Assembly: GCA_963779225.1 (NCBI GenBank)
Contig: CAVZWW010000003.1
Location: 1,178,001 to 1,242,000 of the forward strand
Length of the DNA: 64,000 nt
Direction: 5' to 3'
From: CAVPCZ01 sp963779225
GTDB lineage: Bacteria; Bacteroidota; Ignavibacteria; UBA10030; UBA6906
Numbering within the stretch: the stretch's first letter is position 1; every line of letters starts with the position of its first letter. The notes under the pieces are model-generated. The model was not told where the DNA came from. It searched no databases and was given only the letters and a program-made list of their open reading frames with translations. Positions 9,004 through 18,408 of this stretch are shown in pieces. The position numbers and the translations under genes are program-made.

Positions 9004-10317
9004 TCATTCGAGGCATTTTGTCAAATAGGAAAAGTCCGGGCGCAACCTGCCACGCTGTACGATCATTGCCTTTTTGAACTCCTCCGGAATCATGAGTGTT
9101 TTGAAGGATTTGGCGAAATTGGCTGCGGCGAGTTCCGGTACAAACTGGATCAGCGCATTGCCGAATGATTCCGAGGCTTCCCGGGGCAGTTCCGCGGGCA
9201 GCTTGTCCACAGCGAGAACAACCGGTCCTTTCCCTTTCCAACCATCCCTCACGGTGTCCGTGAGTGGTTCATAGACGTACACCGGATTTCTCGAATCCGT
9301 TTCCTTCACCGTCAATTCGATAGACCCGTCGATGTCGCACGTAATGTCACCTATGACTTTCAAGCGCGGACCGGATTCCTTCTTGTAGAATGCCCTCATA
9401 AATTTCTTCGTAAGCAACCGGGGGAAGCGCGGCTCCCAATAGATGCCGTTAACGAGCATGGTGAGGTAGGGTACATATTGCTCGAACTTCCGGGTATAGT
9501 CTTCGGGGTACTTCTGAAAATGGCCCGCATCGAAAGGTTTGCCGGTCTTCCGGTGCCGGAACAGGTCGGATTTCCTGAATGTTACCTTGTAGAGGACCCT
9601 GTCCGAGAACCTGCCTGACCGCACGAATTGCTGGAGGGAATCCGCATCTATTTCAGCGGTGGGCAAGAGATCAAATAATTCCTGCGCGGCCGTGGAAACC
9701 CGGCCGTAGCCGGTGAATGCACAGATAAACGGTACGATGCTCTTCGGCAGTCCGGTTTTCCGGATCCGTTCACCAATCTCCCTCAGGTCATCTTGTGCTT
9801 CCCGCAGGCCGTCATATGTAGTTGCGTACCCGATCTTCGCAAAGGGGTTGGCAATGCCTTCCCAGAGGAGCCGGCGGCCAAGAGCCCAGAACGAATCGAT
9901 CATTCCCGCGTATCCCGCGTAGTCCCCGAAGAAGATGAGACGCTTCCCGTCTTCACCCCTCACCAGTTCATAATCAAACAGGGTGATCCGATGTCTGATA
10001 ATGTGCTGCAACATCGGCATGTTGTACGACTGTCCCTTGATCGTGTGCGAAAAAAAACAATACGGTTTATGATCCTGCAGATACGCCGGGTCGACTTCTT
10101 TGACTCCGAAGACTATATTGCTCTTACGCAGATCCGTTGTCAGGATAGCGCCCGCGCGTTTGTACTCCGCATCAGCAAACACTCTCCGGTTCCAGGGTTC
10201 GATGAACACCGTGATGTTGTGTCTGCGGATAAGTTCGCGGACGTGATCGGGTGAAAGGGGAACGCGCCGTTGCGTGTCGTCCTTGGTCTCTTTTCGTATT
10301 CCGATTGAGTTAAGCAT
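9004..10317 (-). CDS. Lysine-ketoglutarate reductase-like protein (N-terminal half of AASS)
   Basis: 437 residues, matching the LKR half of bifunctional 2-aminoadipate semialdehyde synthase. The alanine-dehydrogenase/transhydrogenase N-terminal-like fold starts with IGIRKETKDDTQRRVPLSPD. Later stretches (FFSHTIKGQSYNMPML, DYELVRGEDGKRLIFFG) are characteristic of the reductase that condenses lysine with 2-oxoglutarate to saccharopine. It is the first gene of the two-gene operon with the dehydrogenase. Unlike many family members it lacks a fused dehydrogenase part, which the next gene supplies. Confidence 0.85.
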   Translation of the reverse strand: MLNSIGIRKETKDDTQRRVPLSPDHVRELIRRHNITVFIEPWNRRVFADAEYKRAGAILTTDLRKSNIVFGVKEVDPAYLQDHKPYCFFSHTIKGQSYNMPMLQHIIRHRITLFDYELVRGEDGKRLIFFGDYAGYAGMIDSFWALGRRLLWEGIANPFAKIGYATTYDGLREAQDDLREIGERIRKTGLPKSIVPFICAFTGYGRVSTAAQELFDLLPTAEIDADSLQQFVRSGRFSDRVLYKVTFRKSDLFRHRKTGKPFDAGHFQKYPEDYTRKFEQYVPYLTMLVNGIYWEPRFPRLLTKKFMRAFYKKESGPRLKVIGDITCDIDGSIELTVKETDSRNPVYVYEPLTDTVRDGWKGKGPVVLAVDKLPAELPREASESFGNALIQFVPELAAANFAKSFKTLMIPEEFKKAMIVQRGRLRPDFSYLTKCLE

Positions 10318-10332
10318 CCCATGTTTCTCCCT

Positions 10333-10533
10333 TCAGCGGATACAGGCACGTAAGATATGTTGCCGGAGCGTTCGTTGATGAAACAGAGCTCTCCTCGTGC
10401 GATCATGGTTCGGGACCGTCAGCACAGGTGATACCACCCTGTTCAGGATGTTCTTCGGGAATGTTCCCCGAAACATCTCTGCGAGACGGAAATCGTAGTC
10501 CTGGTTGATTACGACGAGCGGTCCGGGATGCAC
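10333..10533 (-). pseudogene. Possible remnant of a universal-stress-protein-like C-terminus
   Basis: A 66-codon frame includes PKNILNRVVSPVLTVPNH, reminiscent of the end of UspA-family proteins (a GS...KVL...PVLVVP pattern). It lacks the ATP-binding N-terminal part and has no clear ribosome binding site. It sits directly before the lysine operon. This is a weak resemblance judged by eye; it could also be a chance frame. Confidence 0.22.
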
Positions 10534-10574
10534 CTGCTACCGGCGGATGAACCTCAGGTAAGGGTCTACGACCT

Positions 10575-10662
10575 CTGTGTTGCCGCCAGGTTGCGGACCG
10601 ATCTCCGTATTGTGACCCCTGTGTTGCCGCCAGGTTGCGGACCGATCTCCGTATTGTGACCC
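10575..10662. repeat. Two-copy 44-bp direct tandem repeat
   Basis: The units at 10575-10618 and 10619-10662 are identical and begin CTGTGTTGCCGCCAGG. Perfect identity points to a recent slippage or duplication. The unit length is not a multiple of three and no gene crosses it. Confidence 0.9.
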
Positions 10663-10879
10663 CGGGGTAGTGTGAGAAGCTTTTGGACCGGTGGTTTCAA
10701 GCGACAGAAGAAATATGGCAGAAAATGTGTTGAGAAACAAGGAATGACGAGCCGGGCCCGGCGGCTTGATAATGGCTACTGCCTCGAGTATCTTGATCTG
10801 TGGGCCGGCATGACGAAGCCACGGTGTGCTTCTGCCCCGCGGTTCGACATCGCAACGGAACCATCAACAGGAGTCCTTG

Positions 10880-13474
10880 ATGATAAAGATCTTCACGTTG
10901 TCCATGCTTTCGCTTGCCATTGGATCCTCAACGGTGTGGACGCAGAACGAAACAGTTGATTTCAGATTTTCTCCCTCCCGCTATTTCACAGCCATCTGCT
11001 TTCCCAATGACTGGCTCAAGACCGTCGTCACGGAGAACAACGGACTCGGCTACGATTTCGGTCCTGGACCCTACGCTTCACCCCTCACCGAAATCACCGT
11101 TCGCGCAGCGGGGGAGAATTTCACGCTAACCGGTCACCGCCTCGCGGACCCGAAGATCCCGCTGGTCCACGCCAGTTTCCAGGCGGCGGGCGTGAAGATG
11201 GAACAAGAGGTATTTGCCATTCCTCTGGGCAAGAAAGGGATTCCGGGTGGTCGCCCGAAACGTGCCGCAGAACGAACCCGGGGATGGAATGGAACGGTGG
11301 GGTGGGCGCACCCCGAAGGTCCCGTCGATCCGGCATTCCGCAACGCTGCTTGGGGTGTGAACAGGCCGATACTCTACCGGGTTCCGGTCCGGCGCGGAAG
11401 TGAAAAGCTCGTGGCTCTTGGAATCTGCGAACCGTACAAGTGGGGTCCGGGTACCCGGATACTTGATCTGCGCGTAGAAGGAGCAGAGCCGGTCGACTTT
11501 GATCCGCTGGAGAAAGGGAAGAAAAACGAACCGCATGTTCTATTCTTCAAGGGCCGGGATGCAAACGGGGACGGACGACTTGCGATCGAGGTGCATGCAG
11601 CGCTCTCCAGCCCCGACCCGAATCCCTTCCTGAATGTCTTCTGGATTTTTCCACCGGAGGCTGCGGTAAGTGTGGAGGAGCTCATCTCCGGGAGAGCCAC
11701 AAACGATGCCGAACTCTACTTCGACTGCGGGGGGGAGGAGGAGCTGTGGAGGAACGAACTTCGGGCCGACGCGCTCATCACGTCGTTCGAAGGACACCGT
11801 GTAGCGCCGGAGATCATCGTGCGGTCGGCGAGATCCCTTGTGTTCGACAGCACGAGCGGAACGCTGCTCTACGACGGAAAACCGTTCGTCGTTTCACGCC
11901 CCGGGGCAATGAAGGCATCGCTCAAAGAGAACGAGTGGCACATTCTTCTCCCGGCCGGTACAACAGAAGTGGAGACGTATGTGCTCCACGGGCCCTGGAC
12001 GAAGGAATCGGTGGGAAGCCTTCCGGACGGGAAAAGGGCAAAGGAGGTCGTGGTCCGCTTCTGGCGGAAAGAGGTGCAGCTTCCTCAGTCGCGCATTATG
12101 GTACCGGACAGCGGGATCCAGTATCTCCTCGATGCAAACGTACGCAATCTTTATCAGAACGCCGAACTGGTGGATGGACGTCAGCAATTCAATCCCGGGC
12201 CGTCGGTCTACCGGGGTCTCTGGGTACACGACGCGTTCTGGCACATTTCGGCGCTGCTGTTCCTTGGTGATGCTCCACTGGCACGGCTCTACCTGGAGAA
12301 TATACTCCGCTATCAACTTCCCTCAGGTCAGGTCAGAGTCTCAGAGCCGCTGGTCATGAACCGGGAGACGCCAATCGTGGCGTATACGATGTTCCGGTTC
12401 GCCCGGATGACGCGAGACAGGGAATGGCTGGCTTTACACTGGGACAGCTTTGAGCGGGCACTGTCATGGACACAGGAGAGGCGGAAGGAGACCCTGAGGG
12501 ATCCGGCTTCTCCCGGCTATGGACTCTTCCCGCCCGGTTTTGCCGACGGTGGGTTGGGGGGAACGGGATATGAGTATGCCTCGTCCTACTGGGGGCTTAT
12601 CGGGTTTCGAGCCGGGGTGGATGCCGCACACTGGATGCGGAAGCCGGAGGCTGCCCGGCGGTGGCAGACCGCGTACGATGATCTCATGCGATCTTTCCGA
12701 AAGGCCGCCCGCCGCGATATGCGCATGAACGATGCGGGACACTGGTACCTTCCGTCGCGGGTAGCCGACACGTCCGGAAATGTGCCTCCTCAACAGGCCC
12801 AATGGCCCCTGTTCGATGCTCAGGGGATCGCCAATCTCTTCGATCTCCGGGACACACTGGTGACCGGCACACTGGCCATGCTCGAAGACAGCACAAAGGA
12901 AGGGCTCCCGACCAACACCGGGTGGCTGAAGGATGGCCTCTGGCCCTTCTTCGGTTCGCTTGAGGGAATAACGTTCACCTATCAGCGTGATTACCCCGCG
13001 GCGCATCGGCTCCTCTATGCTGTCGCGAACCATGCATCTCCGCCCGGGACATGGGTGGAAGAGCAGCTCCCCCGGTCAGTCGGCCAGAAGACTTCGGGAG
13101 ATGGTTCAAATGCCACTGCAAGTGCCCTGTTTATCATGCAGGTAAGGAGATTGATAATGATGGAACGGGGGGATACGCTTGAGCTTCTTGCGGGTGTCCC
13201 GGACCACTGGTACAGTCCCGGTGCGACAATCGCAGTGAATGACTGTCCGACTTTTTTCGGAAAGGTCAGGTTGACTCTTACCATATCGGGCGATGGACGC
13301 GGAGCAACCGTACTCGTCGGTGCAATCGGAAAGGCCGGAGACCCGGGCTGTTCAACACTGGACATGCGTGGGTTCAGGCGTGCAGGCTTTCTTTCAGAGG
13401 ACGGTCGGCCTCTCCCCGATTGGATGACGATTGAGCGTGGAAAACCCCTGAAGCTTTTGCTTGTGAAAATCTGA
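10880..13474 (+). CDS. Secreted six-hairpin-type glycosidase
   Basis: 864 residues from the ATG at 10880, chosen because AGGAG lies six bases upstream and a signal peptide (MIKIFTLSMLSLAIGSSTVWT) follows. The N-terminal ~400 residues are beta-rich. The C-terminal part (about 420-780) has the alternating helical pattern of (alpha/alpha)6 glycosidases, with GLWVHDAFW, DGGLGGTGYEYASSYWG and NTGWLKDGLWPFFGS. This resembles rhamnosidase/GH15/GH63-like catalytic domains, but I cannot assign a family or substrate. It faces a GH63-like gene convergently across a strong hairpin. Secretion suggests that it trims a plant or algal polysaccharide or glycan outside the cytoplasm. Confidence 0.75.
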   Translation: MIKIFTLSMLSLAIGSSTVWTQNETVDFRFSPSRYFTAICFPNDWLKTVVTENNGLGYDFGPGPYASPLTEITVRAAGENFTLTGHRLADPKIPLVHASFQAAGVKMEQEVFAIPLGKKGIPGGRPKRAAERTRGWNGTVGWAHPEGPVDPAFRNAAWGVNRPILYRVPVRRGSEKLVALGICEPYKWGPGTRILDLRVEGAEPVDFDPLEKGKKNEPHVLFFKGRDANGDGRLAIEVHAALSSPDPNPFLNVFWIFPPEAAVSVEELISGRATNDAELYFDCGGEEELWRNELRADALITSFEGHRVAPEIIVRSARSLVFDSTSGTLLYDGKPFVVSRPGAMKASLKENEWHILLPAGTTEVETYVLHGPWTKESVGSLPDGKRAKEVVVRFWRKEVQLPQSRIMVPDSGIQYLLDANVRNLYQNAELVDGRQQFNPGPSVYRGLWVHDAFWHISALLFLGDAPLARLYLENILRYQLPSGQVRVSEPLVMNRETPIVAYTMFRFARMTRDREWLALHWDSFERALSWTQERRKETLRDPASPGYGLFPPGFADGGLGGTGYEYASSYWGLIGFRAGVDAAHWMRKPEAARRWQTAYDDLMRSFRKAARRDMRMNDAGHWYLPSRVADTSGNVPPQQAQWPLFDAQGIANLFDLRDTLVTGTLAMLEDSTKEGLPTNTGWLKDGLWPFFGSLEGITFTYQRDYPAAHRLLYAVANHASPPGTWVEEQLPRSVGQKTSGDGSNATASALFIMQVRRLIMMERGDTLELLAGVPDHWYSPGATIAVNDCPTFFGKVRLTLTISGDGRGATVLVGAIGKAGDPGCSTLDMRGFRRAGFLSEDGRPLPDWMTIERGKPLKLLLVKI

Positions 13475-13494
13475 GAAACCACAGCTACCATCAT

Positions 13495-13522
13495 CCGGCG
13501 GTCTGAGTCTTCAGACCGCCGG
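13495..13522. terminator. Bidirectional terminator-like hairpin between convergent genes
   Basis: A perfect 12-pair stem (CCGGCGGTCTGA / TCAGACCGCCGG) encloses a four-base loop, 20 bases past the glycosidase stop. The opposing gene ends at 13604. No T-run follows on either side, so termination may need Rho or depend on stem strength. Confidence 0.6.
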
Positions 13523-13603
13523 AGGCCCTACGGGTCTCATCTCCCATTCCGCTACAACTTATGCCGGGTCAGTGCAGCGGGGCATCCCGCTGGAACACTT
13601 TCC

Positions 13604-16342
13604 TCACTTCTTGGTCTGTTCCCACCCCACCTGTTCCCTGACGATCTTCTCGTCAAGGCGGCCGAGTTCGGTCTCAAGCAGGGTCTTCGCATCGACACGG
13701 CCGAAGAGGTCCAGAAGAAGGGCGACCAGACCGGTCCACCCTGTCTGGTGGCTGGCCCCGAGTCCGGCCCCATTGTCACCATGAAAATACTCATGAAACA
13801 GAATCAGGTCGCGCCAGTGCGGATCGTCCTGGAATTTGGCCGTGCCTCCGTAGACCGGTCGCCGCCCGCCGGCATCGCGCAGGAATGTGGCCGCCAGCCT
13901 GCGGGAGATTTCCTTTGCCGCTTCGAACAGTGTCATGTAGCGGCCTGAACCTGTCGGACACTGAATCTTGAACTCGTCGCCGTAGAATGCGTACAGACTC
14001 ACCAGCGCCCGGACGATCAGCGTATTGACCGGCATCCAGACCGGACCGCGCCAGTTGGAATTTCCACCGAACATTCCTGTATTTGATTCGCCGGGGAGGT
14101 ACTGCACTTTGTATTCCTGTTGACCCACCCAGAACGAGAACGGGTGGTCCAGGTGATAGCGTGAAACGGATCGGATTCCGTAGGGCCCGAGAAACTCATT
14201 CTCGTCAAGCAGGTAGCCGAGCACCCGCTCAAGCTTCTTTTTGTTAAGGATCGACAGAAGGCGCCGCCCTTTGTGGCCGATGAAACCCTGGTCGGTCGGG
14301 GCTACATGGGATATCATCTCCGGATGATTTTTCCGGAACAGGGCGATCATTTCCATAAGCTTCGGATGTTGTGTCAGGGCATCCGCCTCGAACACCGTGG
14401 ATGCGCACAGCGGCAGCAGTCCGACCATCGACCGCACTTTCAATCGCATGGCCTGGCCGTCCGGCAGCCGCAGCAGATCATAGAAGAAACCGTCTTCCTC
14501 GTCCCACATCTCGTCGTGATGCTCGCCAAGGCGGTCCATGGCGTAGGAAATCCACATGAAGTGCTGGACAAACCTGAAGGCAGCGTCCTCGTACATCGGA
14601 TCGTATTCGGAAAGAATCAGCGCCATTTCCAGCATGCATTGGCAATAGAACGCCATCCATGCTGTCCCATCAGCCTGCTCCAGCGATCCACCCGTTGGCA
14701 GTTGTGCGCTCCGATCGAACACTCCGATGTTGTCCAGACCGAGGAACCCTCCGGCGAACACGTTGCGCCCCGCAGGGTCCTTCCGGTTCACCCACCAGTT
14801 GTAGTTCAGCATCAGACCCTGAAACGAGCGTTCGAGGAAACGGAGGTCCGATCGCCCCAGCGTCCGTTCTGTTTTGAAAAGGCGAAGTGTGGCCCAGGCA
14901 TGCACGGGGGGATTCACGTCGCTGAAGTTCCACTCGTAGGCGGGAATCTGCCCGTTGGGGTGGAAATAGAGACTGCGCAGCATCAGCAGAAGCTGTTCCT
15001 TGGCGAAATCGAAATCCACCAGTGCCAGAGTGGTTGTGTGGAACGCCAGGTCCCACGCGGCATACCACGGATATTCCCACTTGTCCGGCATCGAAATCAC
15101 GTCGGCATTGATCATGTGGAACCACTCCGCATTCCGCACGCCCTGCCGGGCCGGGTCGAGGAGCGGATGACTCCGGTGCTCTCTCAGCCACCGCTCCACG
15201 TCGAAGTAGTAATACTGCTTGCTCCAGAGCATTCCTGCGAGTGCCTGGCGGTGCACCCGGCGTTCATCTTCATTGAGCGATTGCGGTGTGATCGTGTTGT
15301 AGAATTCGTCCGCGTCACCGATCCGGAATTTGAATATCTCTTCGAATCCTTTGAAGGCATCATTCGTCGCGCCGGCTGACAGACGCAGGCGGACCGTCCG
15401 GCTTCCCCGGGCGGGTACATCGAGCACGTAGTGGGCCGCGGCCTTGGTCCCCGTCCTGGCGGGATTCACCGCTTCGCCCTGTCCCGAGATGAGGTAATCG
15501 TGGAAGGCATCCTTGACATAGGGAGAAGGGTTGGGTTGGTTCCAGAGCCGCTGTGCATTACTCTCATTCTCCGTAAACAGCAGCTCGGGGCCTCCGTCGC
15601 AAGAGAGCCGGTATTCGCCCAGCTCTGGGTGGGAAGCCTGAATCAGCACCGGGGCCGACTCACGCAGTGAAGGCTTCGGATCCCCATCTCCCCATGACCA
15701 TGTATTGCGGAACCAGAGCGTCGGCAAGAGACGGAGCCGGGCCGCTTCCGGCCCGCGGTTGTGGACGGTGATGCGGATGAGCACATCTTCCGGTCCTTCC
15801 TTGGCGTATTCCACGAACACGTCAAAATACCGGTCTTCGTCAAAGATGCCTGTATCGAGCAGCTCGTACTCGAATTCTTCCCGTGAGCGCTTCCGGTTTG
15901 TCTCAACCAGGTCACCGTAGGGAAACTGCCGCTGAGGGTATTTGTAGAGATATTTCATATAAGAGTGGGTGGGAGTGCTGTCGACATAGAAGTAGTACTC
16001 TTTTACGTCTTCTCCGTGATTCGCCTCGCTGTTCGTGAGTCCGAACAGACGTTCCTTCAGGATAGGATCCCGCTCGTTCCATAGTGCGAGGGCAAAGCAG
16101 AGCCGTTGTTTGTCGTCGCTGATTCCCCCGAGTCCGTCCTCTCCCCACCGGTAGGCCCGCGAACGGGACTGGTCGTGGGTGAAGTAATCCCAGGCGTTTC
16201 CGTCCTCGCTGTAGTCTTCGCGGACCGTGCCCCACTGCCTCTCGCTCAGATAAGGTCCCCATTTCTTCCACGGGATATCCTTCTCGCGAGCCTCGTTCAG
16301 CCGTTTCTGTTCGGTGACGTCGCTAGATTTTTGCGTTTTCAT
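13604..16342 (-). CDS. GH63/MGH1-like glucosidase
   Basis: 912 residues, cytoplasmic (no signal peptide). It begins with the typical opening of this bacterial group (WKKWGPYLSERQWGTVREDYS, then YRWGEDGLGG), followed by an N-terminal beta domain and an (alpha/alpha)6 barrel. EYPWYAAWDLAFH, NSNWRGPVWMPVN and FHEYFHGDNGAGLGASHQTGW are GH63-like active-site regions. Family members hydrolyse alpha-glucosides such as mannosylglycerate, glucosylglycerate or oligosaccharides; the substrate here is unknown. It is transcribed alone on the minus strand, divergent from the UroD-like gene. Confidence 0.85.
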   Translation of the reverse strand: MKTQKSSDVTEQKRLNEAREKDIPWKKWGPYLSERQWGTVREDYSEDGNAWDYFTHDQSRSRAYRWGEDGLGGISDDKQRLCFALALWNERDPILKERLFGLTNSEANHGEDVKEYYFYVDSTPTHSYMKYLYKYPQRQFPYGDLVETNRKRSREEFEYELLDTGIFDEDRYFDVFVEYAKEGPEDVLIRITVHNRGPEAARLRLLPTLWFRNTWSWGDGDPKPSLRESAPVLIQASHPELGEYRLSCDGGPELLFTENESNAQRLWNQPNPSPYVKDAFHDYLISGQGEAVNPARTGTKAAAHYVLDVPARGSRTVRLRLSAGATNDAFKGFEEIFKFRIGDADEFYNTITPQSLNEDERRVHRQALAGMLWSKQYYYFDVERWLREHRSHPLLDPARQGVRNAEWFHMINADVISMPDKWEYPWYAAWDLAFHTTTLALVDFDFAKEQLLLMLRSLYFHPNGQIPAYEWNFSDVNPPVHAWATLRLFKTERTLGRSDLRFLERSFQGLMLNYNWWVNRKDPAGRNVFAGGFLGLDNIGVFDRSAQLPTGGSLEQADGTAWMAFYCQCMLEMALILSEYDPMYEDAAFRFVQHFMWISYAMDRLGEHHDEMWDEEDGFFYDLLRLPDGQAMRLKVRSMVGLLPLCASTVFEADALTQHPKLMEMIALFRKNHPEMISHVAPTDQGFIGHKGRRLLSILNKKKLERVLGYLLDENEFLGPYGIRSVSRYHLDHPFSFWVGQQEYKVQYLPGESNTGMFGGNSNWRGPVWMPVNTLIVRALVSLYAFYGDEFKIQCPTGSGRYMTLFEAAKEISRRLAATFLRDAGGRRPVYGGTAKFQDDPHWRDLILFHEYFHGDNGAGLGASHQTGWTGLVALLLDLFGRVDAKTLLETELGRLDEKIVREQVGWEQTKK

Positions 16343-16534
16343 GGCGTTCCTCTCTTGTGCTGGAACCGTCCGGTGTCTTTCCTTATCGACTGTGCCTCGA
16401 ATATCGTGCGAGTGATCCTCATATGCAAGAGCTCAATTCCTCCGGTTATTGCAGCTCTTTGCCAGATCATTGGGTTGCCTTGCAGCCCTCCTTCCGGCTT
16501 GTTATATTACGGCAACGGCACACACAGGATACCT

Positions 16535-17764
16535 ATGACCTCCCGGCAACGAGTTCTTGCATCCCTCAACCATCGCGAACCCGACCGGATCCCGATCGAT
16601 TTCTCCGGTCACCGGTCATCCGGTATCACGGCCATCGCATACGCGAAACTCCGGGATCACCTCGGTCTGTCCAAACGCGCTATCCGCGTCTATGATCCGA
16701 TCCAGCAACTGGCCGTGGTAGATGAGGATGTGCTCACAAGGTTCTCCGTCGATACCATCGAACTGGGTCGCGCCTTTGCGCTGGAGGACAAATACTGGGT
16801 GGATTGGGTGCTTCCGGATGGGACACCCTGCCAGATGCCAGCGTGGGCAGTTCCCGAACGGGAGGGGAGCCGGTGGATCCTCCGTTCGGGGAGCGGACGT
16901 ATACTTGCGCAGATGCCTGATGGGGCCCTCTTCTTCGAACAAACCTACTATCCGTTCGTGGACCACCGCCCGGATCACTCGCGTATCGCCGAGGCGTTCG
17001 ACGAGAGCATGTGGACCGCAATCGTTTCACCACCGGGACCGATCACATCCGGTCCGGCCGGCCGGAAATTCCTGATCGAAGGGGCGAAACACCTGCGCGC
17101 GAGCACCGAACGTGCCATTATCGGGCTCTTCGGCGGGAATCTTCTCGAGGTCGGCCAGTTCCTCTACCGCAACGACAACTTCTTTGTGCTCCTGGCCGGT
17201 GACCCTGCCGGCGCACACGATTTCCTGGATCGGCTGGTGGAGATTCATCTCAAGAATCTTGAGACTTTCCTGAGTGCGGTTGGACGTTCGATCGATATCA
17301 TTGCGTTCGGTGATGACCTGGGCATGCAGACAGGTCCTCAGATCTCTCCCCGGATGTACCGGGAGTTTTTCAAAGCACGCCATGCGCGCCTCTGGTCACG
17401 GGCCAAAGAGCTTGCCAACGTGAAGGTGATGCTCCATTGTTGCGGGGGAATCCGGGAGTTGCTGCCCGACCTGATCGAGGCGGGGCTGGACGCTATCAAC
17501 CCCGTCCAGATCTCGTGCCGGGGGATGGAGCCGGCTGGACTTAAAGCGGATTTCGGAGACCGGATGGTGTTCTGGGGAGGAGGATGCGATACCCAGGAGG
17601 AGTTGATTCATGGAACTCCTGCCAGCATCCGCGCTCACGTACGCGAGCAAGTGCGTCTGCTCTCCCCCGGCGGGGGGTTCGTCTTCCAGCAGGTCCACAA
17701 TATTATGCCCAACGTTCCGCCGGAAAACATCGTCGCCATGTTTGACGCCGTCCGTCAGCCGTAG
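16535..17764 (+). CDS. Uroporphyrinogen decarboxylase/MtaA-family protein
   Basis: 409 residues from the ATG at 16535, where family similarity begins (MTSRQRVLASLNHREPDRIP is the classic opening of this non-haem branch). HCCGGIRELLPDLIEAGLDAINPVQ and the WGGGCDTQ region match UroD-like methyltransferases that carry zinc and move methyl groups to or from corrinoids or small molecules. Such genes are often found among sugar-catabolic clusters in environmental bacteria, with no established reaction. It is not expected to be the haem-pathway HemE, because the context is carbohydrate-related and the sequence follows the MtaA-like branch. Confidence 0.8.
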   Translation: MTSRQRVLASLNHREPDRIPIDFSGHRSSGITAIAYAKLRDHLGLSKRAIRVYDPIQQLAVVDEDVLTRFSVDTIELGRAFALEDKYWVDWVLPDGTPCQMPAWAVPEREGSRWILRSGSGRILAQMPDGALFFEQTYYPFVDHRPDHSRIAEAFDESMWTAIVSPPGPITSGPAGRKFLIEGAKHLRASTERAIIGLFGGNLLEVGQFLYRNDNFFVLLAGDPAGAHDFLDRLVEIHLKNLETFLSAVGRSIDIIAFGDDLGMQTGPQISPRMYREFFKARHARLWSRAKELANVKVMLHCCGGIRELLPDLIEAGLDAINPVQISCRGMEPAGLKADFGDRMVFWGGGCDTQEELIHGTPASIRAHVREQVRLLSPGGGFVFQQVHNIMPNVPPENIVAMFDAVRQP

Positions 17765-17898
17765 AGTTACCGGCCAACGCATTTTCTTTTTCCGCTGTCC
17801 CTGTCCGACGGATATCGACGCGCATGAAGAAACGCAACATGTAGTGCCGCCGGATGACTCTGTGCGTTCACGTGTACGGGGTAAAAAGGAGGATAGAA

Positions 17899-18321
17899 AT
17901 GGAAGTGCCTGTCCTGACAGACAAGAACCAATATCCTACAGAGGAAGTAATCTACTCACACATTGGAAAAGGAAAAGTTCTTTGGCTTTCTCTGTTTGAA
18001 TATATCCATGCCAACCATGCCGACTTCTCGGAAGAATGGCGGTACTACAATGACGGCAAAAGCTGGCTGTTCAAAGTATCAAGAAAGAAGAAGACCGTCT
18101 TCTGGCTTTCCATCGCGAAGGATGCATTCAGAACGACCTTCTATTTGAATGACAGGGCAAAAAAAACAGTAGCGGACAGTTCTCTCTCCGATGACCTGAA
18201 AGAACAATTCGGCGGCGGCAGGAAATTCGGTGCCATCCGCGGCTTAACGATTACCTACAAGCGAAAAAGAGATGTCGCGGATGCAAAGGAACTTATTGCG
18301 ATTAAGCTCGCTGCAAAGTAG
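17899..18321 (+). CDS. DUF3788-family protein
   Basis: 140 residues from the ATG at 17899, chosen because AAGGAGG sits seven bases upstream; a longer in-frame start lacks one. The SEEWRYYNDGKSWLFKVSRKKKT segment followed by FWLSIAKDAF is the DUF3788 signature (a small YdhG/DUF1801-like fold). Function is unknown. It stands between the UroD-like gene and a convergent esterase and may be co-transcribed with the former. Confidence 0.75.
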   Translation: MEVPVLTDKNQYPTEEVIYSHIGKGKVLWLSLFEYIHANHADFSEEWRYYNDGKSWLFKVSRKKKTVFWLSIAKDAFRTTFYLNDRAKKTVADSSLSDDLKEQFGGGRKFGAIRGLTITYKRKRDVADAKELIAIKLAAK

Positions 18322-18408
18322 AATACCACCACACCCCATTTTGCGTTAGTCCGGTGCCACATCGGCACCGGGGCAGGGGTTTGCTCCAGCACAGGCACCT
18401 TTCTACTA

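Larger units (their letters stand above)
10318..10879. other. Divergent intergenic region with a tandem repeat and a possible gene remnant
   Basis: About 560 bases lie between the divergently transcribed lysine operon and a secreted glycosidase. It holds a two-copy 44-base tandem repeat (10575-10662) and a minus-strand reading frame (10333-10533) that looks like a decayed protein end. Promoters for both neighbours must lie here, but none is recognisable. Confidence 0.5.

Noticed and set aside
14273..15379. 368-codon plus-strand frame inside the GH63-like gene
   Set aside because: Antisense to a clear glycosidase; the translation is rich in His, Arg and Pro and lacks a domain.
16535..17764. 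Haem-pathway HemE
   Set aside because: The sequence follows the MtaA-like branch and no other haem gene is near.
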